A DNA stretch of 29,012 bases from a virus: positions 1 through 29,012 of the IMG/VR virus record IMGVR_UViG_3300037488_001979, one strand, 5' to 3'. Each line of letters opens with the position of its first letter. Position 1 is the stretch's first letter. A program made the position numbers and the translations under genes. Positions 5,452 to 11,626 of this stretch are shown here, one piece after another. The notes beneath the pieces were generated by a model that was given only the letters and a program-made list of their open reading frames with translations, ran no database searches and was not told the DNA's origin.

Positions 5452-5762
5452 CCGAAGGAACGCGGAAGCGGATGACGCTTCTGGAGCAGGCAACAGTCAC
5501 GCAGTGGATGACCGACAACGCCGAGTGCATCCCTGCGTACAACGCGGATGATCTCGCGTTCGCTGTGGCTCAGGCGACTGACATCAAGCTCACCCCGAGC
5601 GCGGCCGTGCGCCACCGCAAGGGCTGCGGCCTGGCCCCGGAGAAGCCGCCGAAGAAGGAGCGGCGCCCGCGGGTTGGTGTGGACTCGCGGCTCGTGGCGA
5701 TCGAGGAGCGGCTCGGGGCGATCGAAGAATTGCTGCTCGCCAAGAAGCAGTTGCGGAAGTGA
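5448..5762 (+). CDS. Small basic protein with C-terminal coiled coil
   Basis: The product is 104 aa; ATG overlaps the previous stop (ATGA). The N-terminal ~55 residues (LLEQATVTQWMTDNAECIPA, DDLAFAVAQATDI, then SAAVRHRKGCG) look like a small helical, possibly winged-helix-type DNA-binding unit. A basic linker follows (KPPKKERRPRVG), then a leucine-heptad coiled coil (SRLVAIEERLGAIEELLLAK). Basic linker plus dimerisation helix suggests a dimeric nucleic-acid-binding protein, by inference only. No named family was recognised. Confidence 0.65.
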   Translation: MTEGTRKRMTLLEQATVTQWMTDNAECIPAYNADDLAFAVAQATDIKLTPSAAVRHRKGCGLAPEKPPKKERRPRVGVDSRLVAIEERLGAIEELLLAKKQLRK

Positions 5763-5765
5763 GAG

Positions 5766-5838
5766 ATGCCGGGTCCAGCGTTCGCGAAACTCGCGGCCGC
5801 TGACTCATTCATCCAAGCGGAATCCTGCGCTGGACCCG
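5766..5838 (+). promoter_or_regulatory. Nested stem-loop element B in an intergenic region
   Basis: GCCGGGTCCAGCG (5766-5778) pairs perfectly over 13 bp with CGCTGGACCCGGC (5826-5838). Inside lie CGCG-AAACT-CGCG (5781-5793) and a weaker CCGC/GCGG pair, giving a possible three-way junction. It starts three bases after one stop codon and ends about 25 bases before the next ATG, in the same position and with the same nested design (an AAAC loop) as element A at 4911-4967. Confidence 0.5.
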
Positions 5839-5863
5839 GCTGTGTAAATCGAGAGGAGGGGGC

Positions 5864-6256
5864 ATGTGCGAGTGTCTGCGACATAGCGACGGGACGATCA
5901 CTCTCTGCGAAGTCTGCACGGATGCGTGGGACGAGGCGCAGTCTGATATGCAGCGGATACACGATGAGGTCGAACGCCAGAGAGACCGGGCCGGGATGCA
6001 CTACGAAGCCAACTGCCGACTTGGCGCGGAGAACGCCCGCCTGGCCGCGCGCAACCGTCTGCTGGAGGCGGTGCGGAAGGTCGCCATCTGGTGGCAGGAG
6101 GCCATGCGTCGCGGCGAGCCCACGGCTTCGCACTACGTCGCTCTTGACATGGCCCTCGCCGCCTGCGCCGCCCCGGTGTGCGAGACGTGTGTTAGTCCCG
6201 ACCTAGCGGGCATAGACGGAGCCGGGTGCCGCACCGCGCCGAAGGAGGAGCCGTGA
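5864..6256 (+). CDS. Cys-rich coiled-coil hypothetical protein
   Basis: The product is 130 aa, with ATG behind GAGGAGGGGGC. The N-terminus MCECLRHSDGTITLCEVC contains four cysteines (C-x-C and C-x2-C) likely to bind zinc. A long helical, coiled-coil-like region follows (about residues 22-85, with AENARLAARNRLLEAVRKVA). The C-terminus has three more cysteines (VCETCVSP, GAGC). Such zinc-knuckle plus coiled-coil proteins are frequent, poorly understood cargo of early phage operons. The stop overlaps the next start as GTGA. Function is not assignable. Confidence 0.65.
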   Translation: MCECLRHSDGTITLCEVCTDAWDEAQSDMQRIHDEVERQRDRAGMHYEANCRLGAENARLAARNRLLEAVRKVAIWWQEAMRRGEPTASHYVALDMALAACAAPVCETCVSPDLAGIDGAGCRTAPKEEP

Positions 6257-7026
6257 GTAACCGAGACGCATTGGACCGGATAGCGAACGCGGAAGAGACG
6301 ATGGTCACGCTGTACTCGGAGTGGTGCCGTCGGCAGTTCGATATTATGGACAAAGCCGTCTGCGCGCCGAGTAGGCCCCCGATGCGCGATGACTGGCCGT
6401 GGTTCTATTTCGTAGACAATTCGGACGGAGAGGCGGTTCCTTGCCGCGTGTGCAAGATCTGCGGTGCGATGCACGACTACGACTGCAAACGGCAGCTCGA
6501 ATCGTTCTGGTCCAACACGGGGACGCAATCCTGCCCCGCCTGCGCACCGAGCAAGGGGGAGGAGTTCGACTCCAACAAGCGCACCAGCATCTACGCCCGT
6601 GAGCAAGTGGACGCGATGATGGCCTACAAGCGCGTTCAGCTTTCCGAGGCCACTGCCGCGAACACCGACCTTCGCCGCCAGCTTGCGGAGGCGAAGGACG
6701 CCCGAATCGTCGCCCAGCGGGAGGCGGCGGATCTGCTGACGCGTCTGGCCGGAAACCAGGCGCGCACAGACAATGCCGTGCGTGAGGCGGCGGACAAGCA
6801 CGAGCGGATGCGCGTGCTCCAGGCCGAGCTCGCCGAGGCCAAGGTCGCCCGCATCACCCCGGTCTGGACCGACGGGCCGCCGGATCGGGTGGGGCCGTGG
6901 CTGCGAGAGCACGACGGTGGCTGCTATGCAATCAACGTCGTTGAGCGAGACCTGACACCGCCGCGCATCTGGGACCCGTCCCGCTGGCTCTACCTCGGCG
7001 ACTACGTCGAGGGAGCCAAGCCATGA
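6253..7026 (+). CDS. Zinc-finger and coiled-coil hypothetical protein
   Basis: The product is 257 aa. It starts at GTG 6253, overlapping the preceding stop, with AAGGAGGAGCC upstream. Residues ~65-97 carry two CxxC pairs (CRVCKICG and SCPAC) with a His and Cys between them (MHDYDC), a likely zinc ribbon or treble clef. A long helical stretch (about 110-200, QLAEAKDARIVAQREAADLL and similar heptads) should form a coiled coil. The last ~55 residues are Trp/Tyr/Pro-rich (WTDGPPDRVGPWLREHDGGC, WDPSRWLYLGDYV) and read like a small globular C-terminal domain. This resembles its neighbour at 5864-6256 in design. A nucleic-acid-interacting scaffold is possible, but this is unproven. Confidence 0.7.
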   Translation: MSNRDALDRIANAEETMVTLYSEWCRRQFDIMDKAVCAPSRPPMRDDWPWFYFVDNSDGEAVPCRVCKICGAMHDYDCKRQLESFWSNTGTQSCPACAPSKGEEFDSNKRTSIYAREQVDAMMAYKRVQLSEATAANTDLRRQLAEAKDARIVAQREAADLLTRLAGNQARTDNAVREAADKHERMRVLQAELAEAKVARITPVWTDGPPDRVGPWLREHDGGCYAINVVERDLTPPRIWDPSRWLYLGDYVEGAKP

Positions 7027-7262
7027 ACACGGTCGCAACCGGACTGCTCCTGTGCGGTCTGATAAACCTGTGTGCAATGGCGGCAAACTTGATCTGGGCC
7101 ACGCACAACTGGAAGTGCATGGCTAGGAATGTCGTCGACGCAAAAACAAACGAACGGCACGCCAACGAGAACGTCGAGCAATCGCGGGCGAATGCGGAGT
7201 TGGCCAAACCACGAAAGCCGACACGGGCTGCCAAGTACGTCCGGGAAGGAGGCAAGTCATGA
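7023..7262 (+). CDS. Single-pass small membrane protein
   Basis: The product is 79 aa; ATG overlaps the previous stop (ATGA). Residues 5-27 (ATGLLLCGLINLCAMAANLI) form one transmembrane helix. The C-terminal ~50 residues are charged, polar and helical (NERHANENVEQSRANAELAK) with a basic end, so a short N-out or signal-anchored topology with a cytoplasmic tail is likely. It is embedded in the early operon and coupled to the next gene. Roles such as inner-membrane host takeover or replication anchoring are possible; no family is recognised. Confidence 0.65.
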   Translation: MNTVATGLLLCGLINLCAMAANLIWATHNWKCMARNVVDAKTNERHANENVEQSRANAELAKPRKPTRAAKYVREGGKS

Positions 7263-7444
7263 TCGAAGCCATCCTCCGCTTGCTGGCCGACTACCGAGCC
7301 GGCAGCCGCAAGGCCAAGCGCAGAGAACTCCGCGCGATCTCATCGGAGCTGGCTTGGCTCGAAGCCGAATACGAACGTCTGGCGCAACGCCGCGACGAGC
7401 TGGTCAACGAGCTGCGGCCGGCGCTGCGGGTGGTGTCGAGGTGA
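7259..7444 (+). CDS. Small helical protein of 61 aa
   Basis: ATG overlaps the previous stop (ATGA), with GGAGGCAAGTC upstream. The product is a basic N-terminal helix (MIEAILRLLADYRAGSRKAK) followed by a heptad-like coiled coil (LAWLEAEYERLAQRRDELVN). It probably dimerises. It could partner with the membrane protein just upstream or the zinc-finger protein just downstream, since all three are translationally coupled. Function is unknown. Confidence 0.6.
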   Translation: MIEAILRLLADYRAGSRKAKRRELRAISSELAWLEAEYERLAQRRDELVNELRPALRVVSR

Positions 7445-7641
7445 CCCTCTGCCCATGCGGACAGCCGCTCCGCGAGAACTACCGAGGCCGCAAGCGCCGG
7501 CCGAAGTACTGCTCGCGCAGGTGCCAGGCCGAGGGCATGAAGAAGCTCTCCGGGTGGTACCGAAGTCATCGGCCGTTCGTGCGGTCGATCGTCTGCGGGT
7601 CGAAGCGGGATATTGGTGGGCTGGTAGTAATAGCGGATTAG
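7441..7641 (+). CDS. Small zinc-finger protein of 66 aa
   Basis: It starts at GTG 7441, overlapping the previous stop as GTGA. The N-terminal half holds CPCGQPL and, after a basic loop (RGRKRRPKYC), CSRRCQ. This is a C-x-C ... C-x3-C arrangement typical of FCS/MYM- or HNH-associated treble-clef zinc fingers seen in phage proteins. The C-terminal half (HRPFVRSIVCGSKRDIGGLV) carries no clear motif. The very basic character suggests nucleic-acid binding. It ends the run of five coupled genes from 5864. Confidence 0.6.
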   Translation: MTLCPCGQPLRENYRGRKRRPKYCSRRCQAEGMKKLSGWYRSHRPFVRSIVCGSKRDIGGLVVIAD

Positions 7642-7665
7642 CCACGTAAACAAAGGGGAATCGGT

Positions 7666-7734
7666 GTGCAGTTATACAGACGTGGGGAGCCGGTGACATT
7701 ACCCGCATGGGTCAGACGCGGGAGATGCGCATGA
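7666..7734 (+). CDS. Possible 22-aa leader peptide coupled to the VRR-NUC gene
   Basis: A GTG at 7666 follows AAAGGGGA at a workable distance. It opens a 22-codon frame (MQLYRRGEPVTLPAWVRRGR and two more residues) whose TGA at 7732-7734 overlaps the ATG of the nuclease at 7731 (ATGA). The 4-nt overlap is the rule in this operon, which favours a translated leader that couples to the nuclease. The short length leaves real doubt. Confidence 0.4.
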   Translation: MQLYRRGEPVTLPAWVRRGRCA

Positions 7735-8144
7735 CCCGCCCCGACTCCCGCGCCCTCCGCGCCACGCACCTTCTCTATGGCGCGACAGACGACCAGGTTG
7801 ACAGGCTGCACCCGGTGCGGGCGGCGAGACCGAGGCGGACGGGGCCGACGCCGGAGGGGGTCGTGCTGCACGAGTGTCTCGCCTACCTGAAGCACCGCAC
7901 GCGGTGGTGCCATCGCCTGAACTCCGGCGTGGTGCAGGAGCCGCGCTATCATCGGTACGGATTCCTGGGGCAGCCGGACATCATGGGACAGCTACACGAT
8001 GGGCGGATTCTGTTTGTGGAGTGCAAGTCGGCAACGGGACGGATGACCCCAGACCAGCAACGGTTTTTCGAGTCTGTGCAAAGTGACCATGTTGTGGCGA
8101 TCCTCGCGCGGTCGGTCGCGGACCTTGCGGTGCTTGACTCGTGA
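7731..8144 (+). CDS. VRR-NUC domain nuclease
   Basis: The product is 137 aa. I prefer ATG 7731, which has GGGAG 6 bases upstream and the 22-aa frame ending on it. In-frame ATGs at 7707 and 7725 are alternatives. The sequence matches the VRR-NUC fold (a PD-(D/E)XK nuclease also seen in Fan1 and phage resolvase-like proteins): E48 in VVLHECLAYL, then GQPDIMG with D83, LFVECKSATG with E97-x-K99, and TPDQQRF with Gln109. All catalytic positions are present. Such phage nucleases process branched DNA or act in replication and recombination, in keeping with the Sak4/SSB and helicase genes nearby. Confidence 0.8.
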   Translation: MTRPDSRALRATHLLYGATDDQVDRLHPVRAARPRRTGPTPEGVVLHECLAYLKHRTRWCHRLNSGVVQEPRYHRYGFLGQPDIMGQLHDGRILFVECKSATGRMTPDQQRFFESVQSDHVVAILARSVADLAVLDS

Positions 8145-8199
8145 CCGATCCGGTGATATGGTCGCATCCCTCTGGCGGCATCTCCCCGATGTTGTCGGA

Positions 8200-8229
8200 C
8201 GGAAAGGCCGGGCGGGGTCTCACCGCCTC
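8200..8229 (+). terminator. GC-rich hairpin upstream of the CoiA-like gene
   Basis: GCCGGGCG near 8209 pairs with CGCCCGGC near 8229-8236. Adding G-T wobbles gives about 12 bp around the loop CTCACC (approximate coordinates). It lies in the 121-bp gap after the nuclease and may end or attenuate transcription there. No T-tract follows. Confidence 0.35.
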
Positions 8230-8242
8230 GCCCGGCTGTATG

Positions 8243-8260
8243 CTCCTTGGTGAGAAGGAG
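8243..8260 (+). promoter_or_regulatory. Hairpin that sequesters a Shine-Dalgarno site
   Basis: CTCCTT (8243-8248) is exactly complementary to AAGGAG (8255-8260), the ribosome binding site for ATG 8266, with loop GGTGAG. A 6-bp hairpin would hide the site until melted, for example by a translating ribosome, a protein or temperature. This gene is one of the few in the operon not coupled by a stop/start overlap. Confidence 0.5.
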
Positions 8261-8265
8261 AACTT

Positions 8266-8925
8266 ATGTTGTGGGCGATCAGAAATGGTGAGCGTGTGAA
8301 AGCCGCTCCGGGGCTCAAGTCATCGTGCCCTAGTTGTCAATCAGAACTCGTGGCGAAGTGCGGCGACATCGTCGTCTGGCACTGGTCACACCGGGCAGAC
8401 GAGTGCGACCCGTGGTACGAACCGGAATCAGACTGGCACCTGCAAAAGAAACTGGCGTTTCCTCCCGAGTGGCAGGAAGTCGTTGTCGGCAATCACCGCG
8501 CTGACGTGAAGACTCCGACAATAGTAATTGAGCTTCAGGCGTCGTCCCTCGCGCCGGAAGAGATCACAGAGCGGGAGTCATTCTACGGGCGGATGGTGTG
8601 GGTTCTTCGTGGAAGCGACTTCTGGGACAGCCTGAACTTCCGGCAACGGGATGGCTTCGTTTCGTTCAGGTGGAAGTGGCCCAGGAAGTCTTGGTGGTTC
8701 GCGACGAAGCCCGTTTACATTTGCCCCAACGGATCGACATGGGATGGCCGCGCCCAAGAGAACGATTGGGACCAGAGTATGATCCGCGACCTTGGCCGAT
8801 CAATGTTCCTCATCAAGAAACTCCACCACGAGACACCATGCGGCGGCTGGGGTCAGTGGGTCACGGAACTGGATTTCTTCCGCAGTGTGGGCTTCACGAC
8901 ATCACCCCTTGAGCCTACACTATGA
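8266..8925 (+). CDS. CoiA-like nuclease (competence protein CoiA family)
   Basis: The product is 219 aa, with AAGGAG upstream. It has the CoiA-family layout: a short N-terminal beta unit, a CCHH-type zinc finger (C21-x2-C24 ... H39-W-S-H42), then a PD-(D/E)XK-like core with ESDWHLQKKL, NHRADV (D80) and VIELQASSL (E89-x-Q91). E-x-Q in place of E-x-K is usual in CoiA. The C-terminal ~90 residues are Trp-rich (VSFRWKWPRKSWWF). CoiA proteins are best known from natural transformation, where CoiA acts in recombination. In phages, homologues sit among replication genes and probably process DNA. The start is behind a Shine-Dalgarno hairpin, and the stop overlaps the helicase start (ATGA). Confidence 0.75.
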   Translation: MLWAIRNGERVKAAPGLKSSCPSCQSELVAKCGDIVVWHWSHRADECDPWYEPESDWHLQKKLAFPPEWQEVVVGNHRADVKTPTIVIELQASSLAPEEITERESFYGRMVWVLRGSDFWDSLNFRQRDGFVSFRWKWPRKSWWFATKPVYICPNGSTWDGRAQENDWDQSMIRDLGRSMFLIKKLHHETPCGGWGQWVTELDFFRSVGFTTSPLEPTL

Positions 8926-10433
8926 ACTCCGCCGACGCCCAGAAACGCATCCTCTCCGCGTGTCTCCGGTCGCCGTCGCTGTTCATCCCTATCGTCCATG
9001 CGCAACTCAACGGCGGCGCGTGCCTTGATGCCACGACCCGCAAGGTGCTCGCTGCGATCCGCCCAGACGACCACGACCAGGCGTCCTTCGATGTATCGCT
9101 CCGGCTGGAGGCGGACCCGGCCTGGCCCGACATGGTCCCGAACTGGACCACGCCGGCCCGGTGGCTTCCCGACCTGGAGCTGGCCGGCTACCAGGAGAAC
9201 GAGGGGACTATCCGGTCCCTCATCGACCAGCTCAAGCGGGATCACCGCCGCACCGAGGCCCGGGCCCGGCTGCTCCGTGCGTCCCAGCAGCTCGACGAGA
9301 TGCCCGACAACCTCCGGGGCATCCTCGGGGAAGTCGAGACCGCGGCGCACAAGGCGATCGCCGAAGACAATCCAGGACTCGGCGAGCGGTTCCTGGCCGG
9401 CGCCCGCACCCTTGAGCAGATGCGAGCCAATCCGGCGCCGATCCCCGAGTCGCTGCTGGGTGACGGTCTGCTCCGACCCGGGCAGCTCTGCCTGATCCAT
9501 GGAGCGGACGGCTCCCGGAAGTCATGGGCGGCTCTTCACCTGGCCGTGGCGATGGCCACGGGGACGGACTGGTTCGGCATCCCAAGCCGCCCCGGTGGCG
9601 TTAGGGTGGGGCTGGTGAGCCTTGAAGACGATGAGCCGGTGCTGTTGTCCCGGCTGAACCGGATCGTGGCCCTTACAGGAGCGGACGAGATCCTGGTCGA
9701 CACCCGGCTCGTTATCGTGACGGCGCCACACTTCATCGACCCTCTCAACATAGCGGACCCGGCCGGCGAGGCCGCCTTGGCGTCGCTGGTGGAGGAGTTC
9801 CGGCTCGAGGTGCTAATTATTGACCACCTCACCCGGCTCCACATACTCCCCGACGAGCGCGACCTTCGCCCCGTGAGCGAGCCGCTGGTACACCTGGCCC
9901 GGTCCGCCGGCATCGCCATTCCCCTGCTCCACCATGACCGGAAGGCCCAGGGGGGCGGCCGGCCCGGTGGAGCCGACCAAGGAGCGGCCCGCGGAGACTC
10001 CCGGCTTACGGCGGACGCCCGTCTCATTGTAGGGATGAAGGAGGTCGGCAAGCGGATCCGGCTGGCCATCGAGAAATGCACCACCAGCCGGAAGCCAGCG
10101 CCGATCTGGCTTGAGCATGACGAGGGAGGGGCGCTGGTCCTGACCGACGCACCCGCCAACGCCCAGGAGACGGCCGCGGCCAACCGGACAGCCATGCTCA
10201 CCATGATCCAAGACTCCGGGTCGGTCGGCGCCCGGCTCAAGGACATTGGGGAGAAGCTCGGGCTGTCCACAAAGTCCGTGCAAAGGTACGCCGGGAAGCT
10301 CATCAAGGACGGGGAAATCACCCGGGAAGGGAAAACCGACTTGACACGGTACTTCTCAGCGGCGACGAAACTCGCGACACATAATGGTCTGTCCGGGACA
10401 TGTCGCGAGTTGGCGCAAGATGATATGTTCTAA
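8922..10433 (+). CDS. RepA/DnaB-like replicative helicase (AAA_25 type)
   Basis: The product is 503 aa; ATG overlaps the CoiA-like stop. An N-terminal helical domain (AQKRILSACLRSPSLFIPIV) resembles the DnaB N-domain. The RecA-type ATPase follows, with P-loop at 194-201 (GADGSRKS), the strand with the activating Glu (VSLEDDE, ~232-238), Walker B (VLIIDH, D301) and a His-containing sensor region (PLLHHDRKAQ). The AAA_25/RepA relatives are hexameric 5'-3' helicases. Residues ~425-475 form a winged helix (LKDIGEKLGLSTKSVQRYAG). The P-loop has Arg where Gly normally precedes Lys. The gene's 3' end and downstream region carry the repeats proposed as origin, which supports a replication-initiation and unwinding role. 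Confidence 0.75.
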   Translation: MNSADAQKRILSACLRSPSLFIPIVHAQLNGGACLDATTRKVLAAIRPDDHDQASFDVSLRLEADPAWPDMVPNWTTPARWLPDLELAGYQENEGTIRSLIDQLKRDHRRTEARARLLRASQQLDEMPDNLRGILGEVETAAHKAIAEDNPGLGERFLAGARTLEQMRANPAPIPESLLGDGLLRPGQLCLIHGADGSRKSWAALHLAVAMATGTDWFGIPSRPGGVRVGLVSLEDDEPVLLSRLNRIVALTGADEILVDTRLVIVTAPHFIDPLNIADPAGEAALASLVEEFRLEVLIIDHLTRLHILPDERDLRPVSEPLVHLARSAGIAIPLLHHDRKAQGGGRPGGADQGAARGDSRLTADARLIVGMKEVGKRIRLAIEKCTTSRKPAPIWLEHDEGGALVLTDAPANAQETAAANRTAMLTMIQDSGSVGARLKDIGEKLGLSTKSVQRYAGKLIKDGEITREGKTDLTRYFSAATKLATHNGLSGTCRELAQDDMF

Positions 10434-10546
10434 GATGTTAGGAATCGAGATCCAAAATGGACTTGCGACACACCCATCCATAGGGTCAGAACTTGCGACA
10501 CACCAAGTATTCCCCCGTAGGGGGAACTTGGGACATGTCGCGAGTT
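10368..10546. other. Candidate replication origin (iteron-like repeats, AT-rich stretch, hairpin)
   Basis: Five copies of the 11-mer AACTCGCGACA (C/T at position 5, first base variable) occur: forward at 10369-10379, 10460-10470 and 10490-10500, and reverse at 10401-10411 and 10536-10546. Copies 1/2 and 4/5 form inverted pairs; copies 3 and 4 are exactly 30 bp apart. Between copies 2 and 3 a ~45-bp stretch is about two-thirds A+T. Between copies 4 and 5 lies a hairpin. Position at the end of the helicase gene fits a phage or plasmid iteron origin; a multi-site operator is the alternative. Confidence 0.5.
10504..10530. repeat. Hairpin inside the candidate origin
   Basis: TTCCCCC (10510-10516) and GGGGGAA (10520-10526) flank a GTA loop. 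The stem continues as CAAG (10504-10507) with CTTG (10527-10530) across a TA bulge. It is centred between two inverted copies of the 11-mer. It could be a single-strand initiation structure or a terminator for the early operon. Confidence 0.5.
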
Positions 10547-10584
10547 TTGGACATCCCGAGTAGACACCACCACCGGGAGGCCCC

Positions 10585-10887
10585 ATGCCCACACTGCCCA
10601 GCCTGCTCCGCTCCCTACCCGACGCCGCCCTCATGGCCGAGCTCATCCGACGCTGGCCCGGCCGGCGCCTGAGGATCCCCAAGCGGGCCCACATCCCCGA
10701 GGTCGAGATCCTCGCGGCGGTCATCCACGAGATGGACTCCCACGGCTGGACGCAATGGCGCGCCTGTTGCCGGGTAGCCCCTACCCTGGATTTGCACCGG
10801 GGCACAATCTGGCGGATTGTCCAGGGGCGGCGCAAGCAAGCCCGCTGTCGCGCTTCTGGGGTCGATCCCGAGTACGGGCACGGGTAG
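10585..10887 (+). CDS. Small HTH-type DNA-binding protein
   Basis: The product is 100 aa, with ATG behind CGGGAGGCCCC. The first ~35 residues (LLRSLPDAALMAELIRRWPG, then RRLRIPKRAH) echo the Mor/C-type phrase '...rlyIPk'. Residues ~50-82 (GWTQWRACCRVAP, then LDLHRGTIWRIVQGRRK) read as a helix-turn-helix with a basic recognition helix. It is the only gene between the candidate origin and the late genes. It may bind the 11-mer repeats, act as the late-gene activator, or both; this is inference. The next 133 bases have no gene but contain an inverted repeat TCTAGC (10959-10964) / GCTAGA (10980-10985) and no clear sigma70 promoter. Confidence 0.5.
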   Translation: MPTLPSLLRSLPDAALMAELIRRWPGRRLRIPKRAHIPEVEILAAVIHEMDSHGWTQWRACCRVAPTLDLHRGTIWRIVQGRRKQARCRASGVDPEYGHG

Positions 10888-11020
10888 GCCCGATATCGTC
10901 GCTCCTGGGGGCTCTGTGCGATTCCTGGGACCGGGAGCTTTGGAGGTCGACGCGCGATTCTAGCGTTCTGGGCCATGATGCTAGACGACAAGTCGCGGGA
11001 GCGGGGCGTACGGTGCGCGC
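10888..11020. other. Intergenic region before the late genes
   Basis: This 133-bp stretch carries TCTAGC 10959-10964 / GCTAGA 10980-10985 (15-bp spacer), a possible operator or activator site. It is the largest gap before the ParB-like and packaging genes, so a late promoter or a packaging site (cos or pac) could lie here, but I see no convincing sigma70 -35/-10 pair. The ParB-like gene downstream lacks a strong ribosome binding site. Confidence 0.3.
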
Positions 11021-11626
11021 ATGCCGAAGCCTGCCGCGCTACCCAGGGACGCTACCTGGCGATCCCGGATTGTCGAATCCGCGGACGTTGACCCCGCGAC
11101 CCTAGTCGCCAACCCCCACAACTGGCGCACGCACCCACCAAACCAACGCGCCGCGATCAACGGCGTCTTAAGCGACGTGGGCTGGGTCGCGCGCATCCTC
11201 GTCAACCGCACGACCGGCCGGATGATCGATGGGCATCTCCGCGTTGAGGAGGCGATCCGGGTCAAGGCCGCGACCGTGCCCGTGGACTTCGTCGAGCTGG
11301 ACGAACGCGAGGAAGCGATCGTGCTCGCGACGCTGGACCCGATCGGGGCGATGGCGCAGACGGAGCGGACGAAGCTGGACGAGGTGATTCGCGCGGCGCA
11401 GACGACGGACGCGGACGTGCAGAGGTGCATTGCGGAGTTGGCGGAGCGGGAGAAGCTCTACCTAGGCGCGGGGGCGAACGAACCCGAGGACCGCGCGCCA
11501 GCACCAGCCATCAAGGCAGCGCTCGCAATTCCCCCGCGGGTATGGCTGACCATGCGCGATGACCTGGTACGGGCGATCGAGGAAGCCGCAGCCGGTTTCG
11601 GCGTGAGTGTCAAATGGGCCTCGTGA
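11021..11626 (+). CDS. ParB-like nuclease-domain protein
   Basis: The product is 201 aa. The N-terminal ~110 residues match the phage ParB/Srx-like domain: VDPATLVANPHNWRTHPPNQ, GVLSDVGWVARILVN and GRMIDGHLRVEEAI. These contain the conserved N-P-x-N-W-R-x-H-P, the G-W turn and the D-G-H-x-R motif that binds nucleotide in ParB-family folds. The C-terminal ~60 residues are helical and may be a dimerisation or linker region. In phages this domain is often upstream of terminase or fused to methyltransferases, and its role is unresolved (DNA nicking, CTP-dependent clamp, packaging). There is no fused methyltransferase here; instead the next gene, overlapping by 13 bases, encodes a radical SAM enzyme. 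Confidence 0.75.
   Translation: MPKPAALPRDATWRSRIVESADVDPATLVANPHNWRTHPPNQRAAINGVLSDVGWVARILVNRTTGRMIDGHLRVEEAIRVKAATVPVDFVELDEREEAIVLATLDPIGAMAQTERTKLDEVIRAAQTTDADVQRCIAELAEREKLYLGAGANEPEDRAPAPAIKAALAIPPRVWLTMRDDLVRAIEEAAAGFGVSVKWAS

Noticed and set aside
6133-7086. Open frame of 317 codons on the minus strand opposite the zinc-finger protein
   Set aside because: No start signal, low-complexity Arg/Gly/Val-rich product, opposite a gene coupled on both sides. Rejected as a shadow.
10888-11020. Cohesive-end or pac site before the packaging genes
   Set aside because: The position is suggestive, but no recognisable cos signature or repeated TerS-type sites are visible. I only report the inverted repeat.
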